Source: CAWBRT01 sp963832785
Lineage (GTDB): Bacteria; Acidobacteriota; Terriglobia; Terriglobales; Acidobacteriaceae
Length of the DNA: 64,000 bases
Reading direction: 5' to 3'
NCBI GenBank assembly: GCA_963832785.1
Contig: CAWHVF010000005.1
Coordinates: 2,356,001 to 2,420,000 of the forward strand
Shown: one piece after another, positions 24,809-33,520 of the stretch
How positions within the stretch are numbered: position 1 is the first letter of the stretch
How the letters are laid out: every line of letters starts with the position of its first letter
The notes under the pieces: generated by a model
Database searches by the model: none
What the model saw: the letters and a program-made list of their open reading frames with translations, nothing else
Told to the model about the DNA's origin: nothing
Made by a program: the position numbers and the translations under genes

Positions 24809-25693
24809 TTACCGGCTCTCAACCTGCGGGATGTCGTTGTCGCTGATCTCCGGCTCCGGCTGCTTGCGCACGCCTTTGCCCAGCAGGTCTTCCATGCTGA
24901 CGTCTTCCGCGACGGGAGCGGCGCTTTCAGCGCCCTCGGCTGCAGCGGCGCCCGCTTCGGCGGCCGCGGCGGAAACGCCGGCGGCCAGTTCAGCCGACTG
25001 CTTGTCGGTAGCGAACTGAGCGCCCTCGACAACCGAGTCCGCCACCTTGGAGGCGAAAAGGCGAATGGCGCGCAGGGCATCGTCGTTGCCCGGGATAACG
25101 TAGTCGACCTCGCTCGGGTCGCAGTTGGTGTCGACCACGGCGACCACCGGTATGCCCAACTTGCGCGCCTCGCGCACCGCGATCTGCTCCTTGTTGGAGT
25201 CGATCACGAACAGCGCGTCCGGCAGCCGATTAAGATTCTTGATTCCGGCCAGGTTGGCCTGAAGATGTTTGCGCTCGCGCTCCAGTTTGACGACTTCCTT
25301 CTTGGGCAGCAGCTCGTAACGGCCGTCGGTGGCCATCTCGTCGAGTTCCTTGAGCCGCTTTACCGATTTCTGCACGGTGACCCAGTTGGTCAGCAGGCCG
25401 CCCAGCCAGCGCTGATTGATATAGAACATGCCGCAGCGCCCGGCTTCTTCGGCAATGGCATCCTGCGCCTGCCGCTTGGTTCCGACAAACAGCACGAGTT
25501 TGTTGTCGGAGGCCAGATCCTGCACGAACTTCGACGCTTCCTTGAACATCTTCAGCGTCTTCTGCAGGTCGATGATGTAAATCCCGTTGCGCTCACCGAA
25601 GATGTATTCCTTCATCTTCGGATTCCAGCGCTTGGTCTGGTGCCCGAAGTGAACGCCAGCTTCGAGCAACTCCTTCATGGTGATGTTAGCCAA
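24809..25693 (-). CDS. rpsB: 30S ribosomal protein S2
   Basis: A 294-aa S2 protein. The opening NITMKELLEAGVHFGHQTKRWNPKM and the later FVGTKRQAQDAIAEEA and RWLGGLLTNW segments are diagnostic. A 50-residue Ala/Glu-rich C-terminal tail extends it beyond the usual length. The best start is TTG 25693, four bases after AGGAGG, giving the usual (M)ANITMKELL; ATG 25678 is the alternative and has no close binding site. It is first of the rpsB-tsf-pyrH set. Confidence 0.95.
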   Translation of the reverse strand: MANITMKELLEAGVHFGHQTKRWNPKMKEYIFGERNGIYIIDLQKTLKMFKEASKFVQDLASDNKLVLFVGTKRQAQDAIAEEAGRCGMFYINQRWLGGLLTNWVTVQKSVKRLKELDEMATDGRYELLPKKEVVKLERERKHLQANLAGIKNLNRLPDALFVIDSNKEQIAVREARKLGIPVVAVVDTNCDPSEVDYVIPGNDDALRAIRLFASKVADSVVEGAQFATDKQSAELAAGVSAAAAEAGAAAAEGAESAAPVAEDVSMEDLLGKGVRKQPEPEISDNDIPQVESR

Positions 25694-25986
25694 GTAACCT
25701 CCTAAGTGGATTGCATCCTCCAGCCCGGACAAGCGGCCAAGGGATTACATTCCCGTGCCCGCCCCGTTGCATTGCTGAACAGCGGGTGCGGGAAGATTTG
25801 GGTTCCGCATAGCCAACTCCCGGCGCGCCGCCGGAACCACCGGTCGCGCCGGCAAAACCTGATCCTGCCGTATAGGGCAGCCACGCTCGGCTGCCTGGGC
25901 GGGCGAACGCCTCGCCCCTACGCTCACCCCAACGAGCAAAGCTCGTTGCGGCCCCGGAATAAAGCTCCGGGAGTGAACCTTCTGTC

Positions 25987-26382
25987 CTAGCGCTTGGAGA
26001 ACTGGAAGCGCTTGCGGGCACCTTTCTGGCCGTACTTCTTGCGCTCTTTCACGCGCGAATCGCGGCTCAGGAAGCCCTCGCCTTTGAGCTTGGCGCGCAG
26101 CTCGGGATTGAACTCCTGCAGGGCGCGGGCCAGGGCCATGCGCACGGCGCCGGACTGGGCGCTTACGCCGCCGCCGCCGCAGGTGATCACCACGTTGAAG
26201 CTGCCGGCGGTCTCGGTCATCACCAGCGGCTGCCGGGCCACGATGCGCTGCGCGTCCGTCACAAAATACTTTTCAAAAGGACGGCCGTTGACCGTCGCTT
26301 CTCCCGTGCCCGGGCGGAGGAAAACACGGGCCACGCTCGCCTTGCGGCGTCCCGTTCCGTAGTATTGAACTGTTTCAGCCAT
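25987..26382 (-). CDS. rpsI: 30S ribosomal protein S9
   Basis: A 131-aa S9 with typical opening YYGTGRRKASVARVFLRPG, a central GGGVSAQSGAVRMALARAL, and the conserved basic C-terminus RVKERKKYGQKGARKRFQFSKR, whose terminal Arg contacts P-site tRNA. ATG 26382 with GAGG upstream. It follows rplM by 165 nt in the universal rplM-rpsI order. The 293-nt gap 25694-25986 to rpsB holds no gene that I can see. Confidence 0.97.
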   Translation of the reverse strand: MAETVQYYGTGRRKASVARVFLRPGTGEATVNGRPFEKYFVTDAQRIVARQPLVMTETAGSFNVVITCGGGGVSAQSGAVRMALARALQEFNPELRAKLKGEGFLSRDSRVKERKKYGQKGARKRFQFSKR

Positions 26383-26547
26383 TTCGCCTCTGAGCGCGAG
26401 CGCTCGTCAATCCTTCTCTGGTATCTAACCGGGTCCCGGCGAATACCGCTTCTCCGGGGTGAAAGCTTTGGCCTCTCTCGTCGAGCGCTCCGGATGCGGG
26501 CTGGCAGCAGCAAGCCACACCGGAGCTGCTCCGGGTCGAGGAGGCGA

Positions 26548-26988
26548 TTACTGTTTGGCCGCCGGCGACGGCAGCGCTTCCGGTTTTTGCGCGACGTGCG
26601 GATGCTTGTCGCCGCGGTAAACCTTCAGCTTGCTGGCCATGGCGCGGCCGAGCTTGTTTTTGGGCAGCATGCCCGTGATGGCGTCCTGCACCACCGCCTC
26701 CGGCCGGCGCTCCATACGCTGGCGATACTGTTCCTGGCGCAGGCCGCCGGGATATCCCGTGTAGCGGCTGTAGACCTTCTTTTCCGCTTTCAGCCCGGTC
26801 AATTTTACCTTGGCAGCGTTGATCACGATGACATGATCGCCGGTGTCAAGGAAGGGCGTATAACGAGGGTTGTTCTTGCCGCTCAGGATGCGAGCCACCC
26901 GGCCGGCCAAGCGGCCCAGGGTCTGGCCCTCCGCATCGACAACGTACCACTTGCGCGCAATTTCCCCCTTGGGGAAATACGTGGACAT
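26548..26988 (-). CDS. rplM: 50S ribosomal protein L13
   Basis: A 146-aa L13. Diagnostic parts: RKWYVVDAEGQTLGRLA, KNNPRYTPFLDTGDHVIVINA, KKVYSRYTGYPGG and AITGMLPKNKLGRAM. ATG 26988 is chosen because an in-frame ATG at 26994 would overlap the GGGAGAG binding site. It is transcribed from a promoter about 275 nt upstream, through a leader that contains a terminator-like hairpin. Confidence 0.97.
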   Translation of the reverse strand: MSTYFPKGEIARKWYVVDAEGQTLGRLAGRVARILSGKNNPRYTPFLDTGDHVIVINAAKVKLTGLKAEKKVYSRYTGYPGGLRQEQYRQRMERRPEAVVQDAITGMLPKNKLGRAMASKLKVYRGDKHPHVAQKPEALPSPAAKQ

Positions 26989-27007
26989 TACCATCTCTCC
27001 CAGATTG

Positions 27008-27041
27008 AAAAAACGCTGAGGAGCCCGCAGGGCGCCCCTCA
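27008..27041 (-). terminator. Attenuator-like intrinsic terminator in the rplM leader
   Basis: Read on the minus strand: stem TGAGGG / TCCTCA plus inner GCCC-TGC-GGGC (27017-27041), followed after three bases by six T residues (27008-27013). It ends only 19 nt before the L13 start codon, so it lies inside the transcription unit and could attenuate rplM-rpsI. Confidence 0.55.
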
Positions 27042-27262
27042 AACCGGATTCCCGGCGGATGCCATTTTGCATTCGCTGGGACCTTAGAAGGCGGCTCCCA
27101 TTGACCCAGGGACAACCGAACCCCCGGCAGGCACGAAAAACTCGACCGGGAGGCCCTCTTCCGAACGGTCCAGCTAACCGGAAGCGGAGCTCGTTTTCCA
27201 CCGGCAGAACACCTCTGCGGCAGAGACCGTCAGGCGGGCAACGCAGGACAGCCGAAAAAATA

Positions 27263-27291
27263 ACGTTACCTGAGTCAATACTGGTTGTCAA
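27263..27291 (-). promoter_or_regulatory. Sigma-70-type promoter for rplM-rpsI
   Basis: TTGACA (27286-27291) and TAACGT (27263-27268) with a 17-nt spacer on the minus strand. A perfect -35 supports it. The predicted leader is about 270 nt. Confidence 0.6.
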
Positions 27292-27702
27292 TGCGGAGGA
27301 CGCTGGATCCGCACCATATCGGGACCCCCGGACATTCAGGATACACTTCGATGGCAGCCCGGAAATGCTTGCAACCAGAGGCTTATGGCACAGATCAGTC
27401 GCGCGGTGAAGACCGGCTTCCATCTACGCCCGGAGGGTCTGCGTGCGCGCCTACTGCAGAGCCGGCCGAAACCTCCGCAAGGCTGCGCCGGCCGGAACGC
27501 GCTTTCTGTTTCCTTATTACCTGGGCGACATCAGCGTCCACATCGACACCACCTACAAAATGGAAAGGATCAAGCACCATACGGACCGGCCACTGCCGCA
27601 AGGCAATAAGTTTCAAAGTTTCGGATCTTGAAGATTCCCATCTCCTCAATCTCCTTAACTCCTTGAAACTCGGAAACCTTGAAAACGTTGCGACCTCCGC
27701 CA
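27292..27702. other. Noncoding gap between rplM promoter and gdhA
   Basis: About 410 nt. Several short plus-strand frames exist (for example near 27385-27630), but none has a convincing binding site or recognisable sequence. The 27610-27690 part is a low-complexity CTTGAAACT/CTCCTTAACT run similar to simple repeats seen elsewhere. Confidence 0.35.
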
Positions 27703-28974
27703 TCAGGCGTAGATGCCGCGCTGCCGGATGACAAAGGCCACGCGGTCGATGGCCAGCATGTAAGCGGCAATGCGGTTGTCCACCCCGTGCATCTCGGCGT
27801 AGCGGACCACGTCCTGGAAGGACTCGATCATGATGTGGTCAAGCCGCTCGTTGACCGTGGCCTCCGGCCAGAAGTAGCCCTGGCGATCCTGCACCCACTC
27901 GAAGTAAGAGGTGGTTACGCCTCCAGCGTTGGCCAGGATGTCGGGAACGATGAAAACGCCCTTGGCCGCCAGGATCTCGTCCGCCTTGGCGGTGGTGGGG
28001 CCGTTGGCGCCTTCCACCAGGATCTTGGCCCTTACAAGGTCGGCATTCTGGCTGGTGATGACGTTCTCGATGGCCGCCGGAATCAGCACTTCGCAATCGG
28101 CCAGCAGCAGTTGCTTGGAATCGTACGGCTCGGCCCCGGGGAAGCCGTGTATGGTGCCTTGCCTGGCCCGGTATTCCCACAAGGCGTCCATGTCGATTCC
28201 GTGCTTGTTATACAGGCCGCCATCCCACTCGGCGATGCCGACAATGGTGTACCCTCGCTGGAACATCAGGTGGGCGGCATTGGAGCCGACGTTGCCAAAG
28301 CCCTGCACAACCACGCGGGTGGAGTCGCGCTCCATGCCCAGTTTTTTCAGCGCCTGATCGGTCACCACCATGACGCCGCGGCCGGTGGCCTCGCGCCGTC
28401 CGCGCGAGCCGCCGATATCCACCGGCTTGCCGGTCACGCAGGCGGTGACCGTCTGCCGCATGTGCATGGAGATGGTATCCATCATCCAGGCCATGATCTG
28501 CTCGTTGGTGTTCACATCGGGCGCGGGAACGTCCTTTTCGGGCCCGAAGACCTCGATCAGCTCCGCCGTGTAGCGCCGGGTCAGGCGCTCCAGCTCGCCC
28601 CGGGAAAGCTTTTTGGGATCGCAGATCACCCCGCCCTTGGCGCCGCCGAAGGGAATATTCACCACCGCGCACTTCCAGGTCATCCAGGCGGCCAGGGCGC
28701 GCACCTCATCGAGGTTGACTTCGAGGGCATAGCGGATTCCGCCCTTGGCCGGTCCGCGCGCGGTCGAGTGCTGGACGCGGTAGCCGGTAAAAACCTCGAT
28801 CCGGCCGTCATCCATCTGTACCGGAATGTGAACCGTAATCTCCCGGCTGGGCTGGCTGAGAATCTTCCACAGCCCGGGGTCGAGCTTGAGCTTGGCGGCG
28901 GCAAAGTCGAAGCGCGCTGCCTGAGCTTCCCAAGGATTTGTTTCCGACCGTTTCTCTTCCAGTGCGGTAGTCAT
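27703..28974 (-). CDS. gdhA: Glutamate dehydrogenase (Glu/Leu/Phe/Val family)
   Basis: A 423-aa oxidoreductase interconverting glutamate and 2-oxoglutarate plus ammonia. The catalytic Lys lies in IPFGGAKGGVICDP, the substrate Lys in MTWKCAVVN, the nucleotide-binding fold in VVVQGFGNVGSNAA, and LVEGANGPTT follows. RGPAKGGIRY and APDVNTNEQIMAWMMD are standard. Length fits hexameric small-type GDHs. ATG 28974 has GGAGG five bases upstream. Whether it uses NAD or NADP is not clear from the sequence. Confidence 0.95.
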   Translation of the reverse strand: MTTALEEKRSETNPWEAQAARFDFAAAKLKLDPGLWKILSQPSREITVHIPVQMDDGRIEVFTGYRVQHSTARGPAKGGIRYALEVNLDEVRALAAWMTWKCAVVNIPFGGAKGGVICDPKKLSRGELERLTRRYTAELIEVFGPEKDVPAPDVNTNEQIMAWMMDTISMHMRQTVTACVTGKPVDIGGSRGRREATGRGVMVVTDQALKKLGMERDSTRVVVQGFGNVGSNAAHLMFQRGYTIVGIAEWDGGLYNKHGIDMDALWEYRARQGTIHGFPGAEPYDSKQLLLADCEVLIPAAIENVITSQNADLVRAKILVEGANGPTTAKADEILAAKGVFIVPDILANAGGVTTSYFEWVQDRQGYFWPEATVNERLDHIMIESFQDVVRYAEMHGVDNRIAAYMLAIDRVAFVIRQRGIYA

Positions 28975-29117
28975 GCCATCCTCCAGAATAGTGCGGTCAA
29001 TTCCCCTTGCGCGCTGCCGCCGCAACCGCCGGCGCCCAGCCGGGCGGCTGGGAGGCAGCTAACCAAGGCACAATCGGGGCTTCCGGCCATTGCCGGATGA
29101 AAGTACCTGGCTGACAA

Positions 29118-29146
29118 AGTATATGTACAGTTTGGAAGTCTGACAA
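29118..29146 (-). promoter_or_regulatory. Sigma-70-type promoter for gdhA
   Basis: TTGTCA (29141-29146) and TATACT (29118-29123) with 17-nt spacing on the minus strand, about 140 nt upstream of the gdhA start. Both hexamers are one base from consensus. Confidence 0.65.
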
Positions 29147-29218
29147 CCGGGTTGAGGTGGGGCGGTTCCGACTGACCCTGGCAAACCTGCTTTCGGGGTT
29201 GCTCGGAAAAGCTTACAG

Positions 29219-29412
29219 CTTGTTTCATAAATGATTTCGAATGGTTTCGGCTTTAGGAAAGAGGGGCTATCGTGGAAGCCCACGGCTTTAGCCGTGGGGA
29301 CCAAGGCATCAGTCTAAAGCGGCTTTAGCCGCCGTGGCGACCTATCCACAGCGCCTAAAGGCGTTCTCTATTGAACGTTGTTTCCCACGCCTGAAGGCGT
29401 GGGCTTCCACCG
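29219..29412. repeat. Dispersed palindrome-rich repeat, uninterrupted copy
   Basis: A ~190-bp repeat beginning AGCTTGTTTC and ending GGGCTTCCACC. It holds several palindromes: CCCACGGCTTTAGCCGTGGG (29279-29298), CGGCTTTAGCCG, GCGCCTAAAGGCG and CCCACGCCTGAAGGCGTGGG. The same sequence recurs, split by insertions, at 46266-46602 and 47995-48062. It fills the gap between gdhA and the hydrolase gene. Confidence 0.85.
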
Positions 29413-29438
29413 GCCAATTTCGCCTTTTCCGCAGCCTG

Positions 29439-30257
29439 TCAGAGTTGCAGCACCATGCCCTCGGTGGCGGCGCTGACCCGGGGAAAAAATTGCTGTGCCT
29501 GCTGCAGCAGTTGATCGATGCAGGCGTCGGAGCGATCGGGATCATGGTGAAACAGCACCAGGTGCCCGACCTGGCACTGGTGGGCGATGGCTACCCCTTC
29601 GCGCCAGTGGCCGTGCCCCCAGCCGCGATGGCTGGCAAACTCCTCCGGCAGGTACTGGGCATCGTAGATCAGCACGTCGGCTCCCTGCGCCAGCTTGCGC
29701 AGGGCCTGGTCGAAGGCCGGCTCGCCCGGCTCGTTGTCGGTCGCATAAACCAGGACGGAGTTGCCGGCCTCCACCCGGAAGCCCAGGCATCCCTGCGGAT
29801 GATTCAGCCACACTGACTCGACGACGCAATCCTCCAGCTCCGTGCGGCCCTCGGCAATGGTATGGAAGCGGCGACGCGCCGCCATCTTCGTCATGTTCAC
29901 TGGGAAGAACGGATCGGCCATGTGGTGCTCCAGCGTCGCCCGCAGACCGCCGGCGCGGTCGCTGGAGTGGAAGACGAAAGAACTGTTGCCATCGTAGAGC
30001 GGAGCGAAAAACGGGACTCCCTGGATGTGGTCCCAGTGGAAATGCGAGAGGAAAACATGGGCCTGGACGGGAGCGCCGGCAAATTCGCGCGCCAACTCCT
30101 TGCCGAGAATGCGAAAGCCAGTGCCGCAGTCGAAGACGTGGATGCGGCCGTTTACCCGCACCTCCACGCAAGGCGTGTTGCCGCCATAGCGTAGGTTTTC
30201 CACCTGCGGAGTGGGAGTGGACCCGCGTACGCCCCAGAATTTGATCTGCATCGCCAT
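29439..30257 (-). CDS. Metallo-beta-lactamase-fold hydrolase
   Basis: A 272-aa MBL-fold protein. The metal-binding motif is LSHFHWDHIQG (HxHxDH), with FWGVRGSTPTP at the start and further ligands in YDAQYLPEE and GHLVLFHHDP. The opening GVRGSTP and compact layout resemble RNase Z/cyclic phosphodiesterase-type members rather than true beta-lactamases. The substrate cannot be told from sequence. Two in-frame ATGs (30257 and 30251) are possible. It is divergent from zwf. Confidence 0.85.
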   Translation of the reverse strand: MAMQIKFWGVRGSTPTPQVENLRYGGNTPCVEVRVNGRIHVFDCGTGFRILGKELAREFAGAPVQAHVFLSHFHWDHIQGVPFFAPLYDGNSSFVFHSSDRAGGLRATLEHHMADPFFPVNMTKMAARRRFHTIAEGRTELEDCVVESVWLNHPQGCLGFRVEAGNSVLVYATDNEPGEPAFDQALRKLAQGADVLIYDAQYLPEEFASHRGWGHGHWREGVAIAHQCQVGHLVLFHHDPDRSDACIDQLLQQAQQFFPRVSAATEGMVLQL

Positions 30258-30396
30258 GTTACGGGGTCCCGGGAATGGCCGCTTCCGCCATTGCGTGACG
30301 ACACTGGTTGCCGCCAGTTGCTGCCGCAAACAGCTCCGGCTAGAAACAGCTTACCTTAATGCGGCAAAAATCCATCCCCAATAAAACGCGTAGATA

Positions 30397-30424
30397 TTAA
30401 TACCACTATCCAGGTTCGCGTCAA
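30397..30424 (-). promoter_or_regulatory. Sigma-70-type promoter for the MBL-fold gene
   Basis: TTGACG (30419-30424) and TATTAA (30397-30402), 16-nt spacer, minus strand, about 140 nt upstream of the start codon. Confidence 0.5.
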
Positions 30425-30473
30425 TAAAGACCCAACTAAAGTCTTCGCCTGTGTTCACCGGAGGTATCAGATT

Positions 30474-30574
30474 GAATTCCGGAGAGTACCGCCTCACTGC
30501 CGCCGGCCAGCGGTTCGGCCGGACGGAGCACATGCGCGCCTCTTCGCCTGCCTCTTCCGCGCGAACCGGAATTC
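30474..30574 (+). other. Long-range inverted repeat in the zwf leader
   Basis: GAATTCCGG (30474-30482) can pair with CCGGAATTC (30566-30574), enclosing a GGCCGG-rich hairpin. It ends 23 nt before the zwf ATG, so a structured 5' leader is possible. A regulatory role is inference. Confidence 0.35.
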
Positions 30575-30597
30575 TAAATCGATCATCAAAAAAGAAT

Positions 30598-32037
30598 ATG
30601 GAAGGGCTTCTAAGCTGGCGCGGCGCCGGCAACAACGAGACTGGCCGGGTGCGCTCCGATGCCTTCGTCTTTTTTGGCGCGAGCGGGGACCTGGCTTACA
30701 AAAAAATCTTTCCCGCCCTGCATCGAATGGTTGAACACGGCGTTCTCGATGTTCCCATCATCGGGGTTGCCAAGTCGGGCTGGACCCTAGAGAAGCTGAA
30801 ACAACACGCCCGCGACAGCATTAAGAGTCATAGCCAGGTGGATGGGCCGGCACTCGAGCGGTTACTTCAACTGCTGCGTTACATAGACGGCGACTATGCC
30901 GATCCGGGCACTTTTCGCCAGCTCCGCAAAGAACTCGGAGAAGCGAAGTCTCCGGTGCACTATCTGGCCATTCCGCCAAGCATGTTCGCCCCGGTGGTAC
31001 AAGGGCTGGCAGCTTCCGATAGCGCCCGGGGAGCCCGCATCATGGTCGAAAAACCGTTTGGCAGGGATTTGGCTTCGGCGCAGCAGTTGAACCGAATCAT
31101 TCACTCCGTCTTTGACGAGTCGGATGTATTCCGCATCGACCACTACCTGGGCAAGGAAGCGGTCGAAAACCTGCTGATGTTCCGCTTCGCCAACACCTTT
31201 CTGGAGCCGATCTGGAACCGCAATTACATCGACAACGTGCAAATCACCATGGCCGAGGAGTTCGGCGTCGCCGGACGCGGCAAGTTTTACGAAGAAGCCG
31301 GCGCCATCCGCGACGTGGTGCAGAGCCACTTGCTGGAAGTGCTCGCCTTCCTGGCCATGGAACCGCCCTCGTCGCTGTACTGGGAGTCGGTGCGGGACGA
31401 GCAGGTAAAGGTTTTTCGCAGCATTCTGCCGCTGGAAGCGGCGAACGTCGTGCGGGGACAGTTTCTCGGTTACCGGCAGGAGCCCGGCGTAGCTCCCAAT
31501 TCGCATGTTGAAACCTTTGCCGCCGTGAAGCTTTGCCTGGAGTCGTGGCGCTGGGCCGGTGTTCCCTTCCTGATACGCGCCGGCAAGTGCCTGCCCCTCA
31601 CGACTACGGAAGTATTCGTCAGGCTGCGGCGCCCGCCGCTGGCCATGCTCACGCCCGGGCAGACAAATTATTTCCGCTTCCGCCTGGGGCCGGAGATTTC
31701 GATCAGCGTGGGCGCGCAGGTGAAAGAGCCGGGGCCGCATATGCAGGCCATGCCGGCCGAACTCTCGTTCGTGCGCACGGAAGCCGCGCAGGAATACGGC
31801 GCCTACGAACGGCTGCTCAGGGCCGCCATGCGCGGCGACCCGCAACTGTTCGTGCGCCAGGATGCGGTGGAAGCCTCCTGGGCCATCGTGGATCCGGTGC
31901 TGGGAGACCGCGCCCCGCTGGGGTTCTACGAGCCGGGAACCTGGGGTCCGCCGGCCGCCGACCGGCTGGCGGAACCCATCGGCGGGTGGCACAACCCTGT
32001 TCCGGAACAAGACATAGCCAGGCAGAAAGTGGCCTGA
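30598..32037 (+). CDS. zwf: Glucose-6-phosphate 1-dehydrogenase
   Basis: A 479-aa enzyme that oxidises glucose 6-phosphate to 6-phosphogluconolactone and makes NADPH in the oxidative pentose phosphate pathway. The nucleotide motif GASGDLAYKK is at residues 27-36 and the active-site signature RIDHYLGKE near 178-186; EKPFGRDLASA and RAGKCLPLTTTE are also present. ATG 30598 is chosen as the start nearest the Rossmann fold; the frame opens earlier at 30451, but that stretch looks like leader. No gnd or pgl is adjacent. Confidence 0.95.
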   Translation: MEGLLSWRGAGNNETGRVRSDAFVFFGASGDLAYKKIFPALHRMVEHGVLDVPIIGVAKSGWTLEKLKQHARDSIKSHSQVDGPALERLLQLLRYIDGDYADPGTFRQLRKELGEAKSPVHYLAIPPSMFAPVVQGLAASDSARGARIMVEKPFGRDLASAQQLNRIIHSVFDESDVFRIDHYLGKEAVENLLMFRFANTFLEPIWNRNYIDNVQITMAEEFGVAGRGKFYEEAGAIRDVVQSHLLEVLAFLAMEPPSSLYWESVRDEQVKVFRSILPLEAANVVRGQFLGYRQEPGVAPNSHVETFAAVKLCLESWRWAGVPFLIRAGKCLPLTTTEVFVRLRRPPLAMLTPGQTNYFRFRLGPEISISVGAQVKEPGPHMQAMPAELSFVRTEAAQEYGAYERLLRAAMRGDPQLFVRQDAVEASWAIVDPVLGDRAPLGFYEPGTWGPPAADRLAEPIGGWHNPVPEQDIARQKVA

Positions 32038-32217
32038 GCTTTTCTGGCGGCCGCCAGGATTGTCCCAGGCGGCCGTTCCCGCACTGCCCAGGCGCTGGTC
32101 TGAACTTCCCGAGGCAGATGGCCCAGGCAAGGTTTTCAGGTATATCGCAATACGATGTGTGTTCCTGTTTGAGGCAACGTTTTGCTACCCGCCGCCCTCA
32201 CCATTTGTAGAGGCTCC

Positions 32218-32290
32218 AGAGGAGTGCAGCGTAGTCGGCGATCCGCCGTTTGGGTCGGCAAGGACGGAGTTGCGGGCGTCCGGCTCCTCT
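32218..32290 (+). promoter_or_regulatory. Structured leader upstream of the acetate-transporter-family gene
   Basis: Outer helix AGAGGAG (32218-32224) with CTCCTCT (32284-32290) encloses two hairpins: CGGCG-ATC-CGCCG (32236-32248) and GGACG...CGTCC (32262-32281). CTCCT of the outer helix can alternatively pair with the AGGAG ribosome binding site at 32307-32311. That is the layout of a translational switch; no known riboswitch class is recognised. Confidence 0.4.
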
Positions 32291-32318
32291 TGAACCCCTT
32301 CAGAAAAGGAGTGAGGCA

Positions 32319-33032
32319 ATGAGTAGCAATCCGGTAAGTCCAATTCGTCAAACGCCTGAACAAGTTGTGGAGCAGCCGCGGGCGCAGATCTCGCTGCAGC
32401 CCATCGCGGCCCCGTCAATTCTGGGCCTGTACGGGTTTGCAGGCGCTACCTTCATGGTCGCAGCCCACATGGCGCACTGGTTCGGCACAGCCCAGACGGA
32501 TATGGTGCTTTGGCCGTTCGCGGCGTTTTTTGGCGGACTGGCGCAATTTCTGGCCGGCATGTGGTCGTACAGGGCGCGCGATGGCGTGGCCACCGCCATG
32601 CATGGCATGTGGGGCGCATTCTGGATGGCCTATGGAACGCTGATGGTGCTGGTGTCCATTGGCAAGGTAACCATTCCTGCCAATGGCGGGGCATTTCTCG
32701 CCCTGGGCTTTTGGTTCATCGTCCTGGCGGCGATCACCTGGGCGGGCACCGTGGCCGCTGCGGCAGAGTCTTCGGTGGTGACCACCGTGCTTGCGTTTCT
32801 GGCCGCAGGATCGACCATCGCCGCAATCGCCGAACTAATTGGCATTGAGGGCCTGCGCATCCTGGCGGGCTGGCTGTTTATCATCTCGGCCATCATCGCC
32901 TGGTACGCCGCCACAGCCCTCATGGTGAATTCGGCATACGGCCGCGAGATCCTGAGCCTGGGCTCCAAGCGGAAAGGATCACTTGAGATGCAAAGCGGCC
33001 TGGGCGAGCCCGGAGTCCTGCACGGACAATAG
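32319..33032 (+). CDS. GPR1/FUN34/YaaH (SatP-like) transporter
   Basis: A 237-aa membrane protein with six hydrophobic segments after a 45-residue polar N-terminus, matching the acetate/succinate transporter family. The first helix begins APSILGLYGFAGATFMVAAHMAHWFG, the position of the NPxPLGL motif, here altered to APSILGL; later FFGGLAQFLAGMW and GTYGAFWMAYG-like helices fit the family. It would move acetate or a related small carboxylate across the inner membrane. ATG 32319 has AAGGAGTGAGG upstream. The altered NPA-type motif makes the substrate uncertain. Confidence 0.85.
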   Translation: MSSNPVSPIRQTPEQVVEQPRAQISLQPIAAPSILGLYGFAGATFMVAAHMAHWFGTAQTDMVLWPFAAFFGGLAQFLAGMWSYRARDGVATAMHGMWGAFWMAYGTLMVLVSIGKVTIPANGGAFLALGFWFIVLAAITWAGTVAAAAESSVVTTVLAFLAAGSTIAAIAELIGIEGLRILAGWLFIISAIIAWYAATALMVNSAYGREILSLGSKRKGSLEMQSGLGEPGVLHGQ

Positions 33033-33126
33033 CGGCAGGACTAAGCCCTCGGTGCGAATTAGCAGGTGCGCTTTTGGCCCTGGCCGGTCCAGGCCGGGCA
33101 GCACCTAAGGCCAGGGAGGAACATGT

Positions 33127-33444
33127 ATGCTCAATGGAAGAGATGGTGCCGGGTGTACCTGGCTGAAAACTGCGGACCAAAGCTCGAAGCCTGAACCGCC
33201 CGCCTACTCTCTGGACGCGATTATTGCTTTGCAGAAAGCGCTGGAAGAAGGCATTCCCGAGGGATTTACCGATAATGCTTCTTCTTGTCGCTTGCTGCAC
33301 GACGCCAAAACGCCGCGCCCATCGATTGCGGGAAAAAGTCCGGCCGTTCCCGGCAGGGCCTCTTTCCTGAATAGAGTGCTGCGGCGGGCCTTGGCGGCGA
33401 TGAAGGGCTCGGCGCGGACCCTGGGAAATGGCAATAGCTGGTAG
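33127..33444 (+). CDS. Small hypothetical protein
   Basis: A 105-aa protein not recognised. Residues 25-50 (YSLDAIIALQKALEEGIPEGFTDN) look like a helix with charged face; the C-terminal third is basic. ATG 33127 has GGGAGGAA seven bases upstream, a strong binding site that supports it being translated. It is 94 nt downstream of the SatP-like gene and may be cotranscribed. Confidence 0.5.
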   Translation: MLNGRDGAGCTWLKTADQSSKPEPPAYSLDAIIALQKALEEGIPEGFTDNASSCRLLHDAKTPRPSIAGKSPAVPGRASFLNRVLRRALAAMKGSARTLGNGNSW

Positions 33445-33520
33445 CGCTTCCGAGATGCGGCGGCGTGCTGACGCGAAACAATAAGCGCCGGCCTGGAAAG
33501 CGGGTCCGAGAAGCAGTGGG

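Noticed and set aside
27304..27631. Short plus-strand frames in the rplM-gdhA gap, possible small gene
   Set aside because: No good ribosome binding site, no recognisable sequence and low-complexity DNA at one end; left as noncoding.
27679..29100. A 473-codon plus-strand open frame
   Set aside because: Antisense to gdhA, which has full family motifs and a promoter on the other strand.
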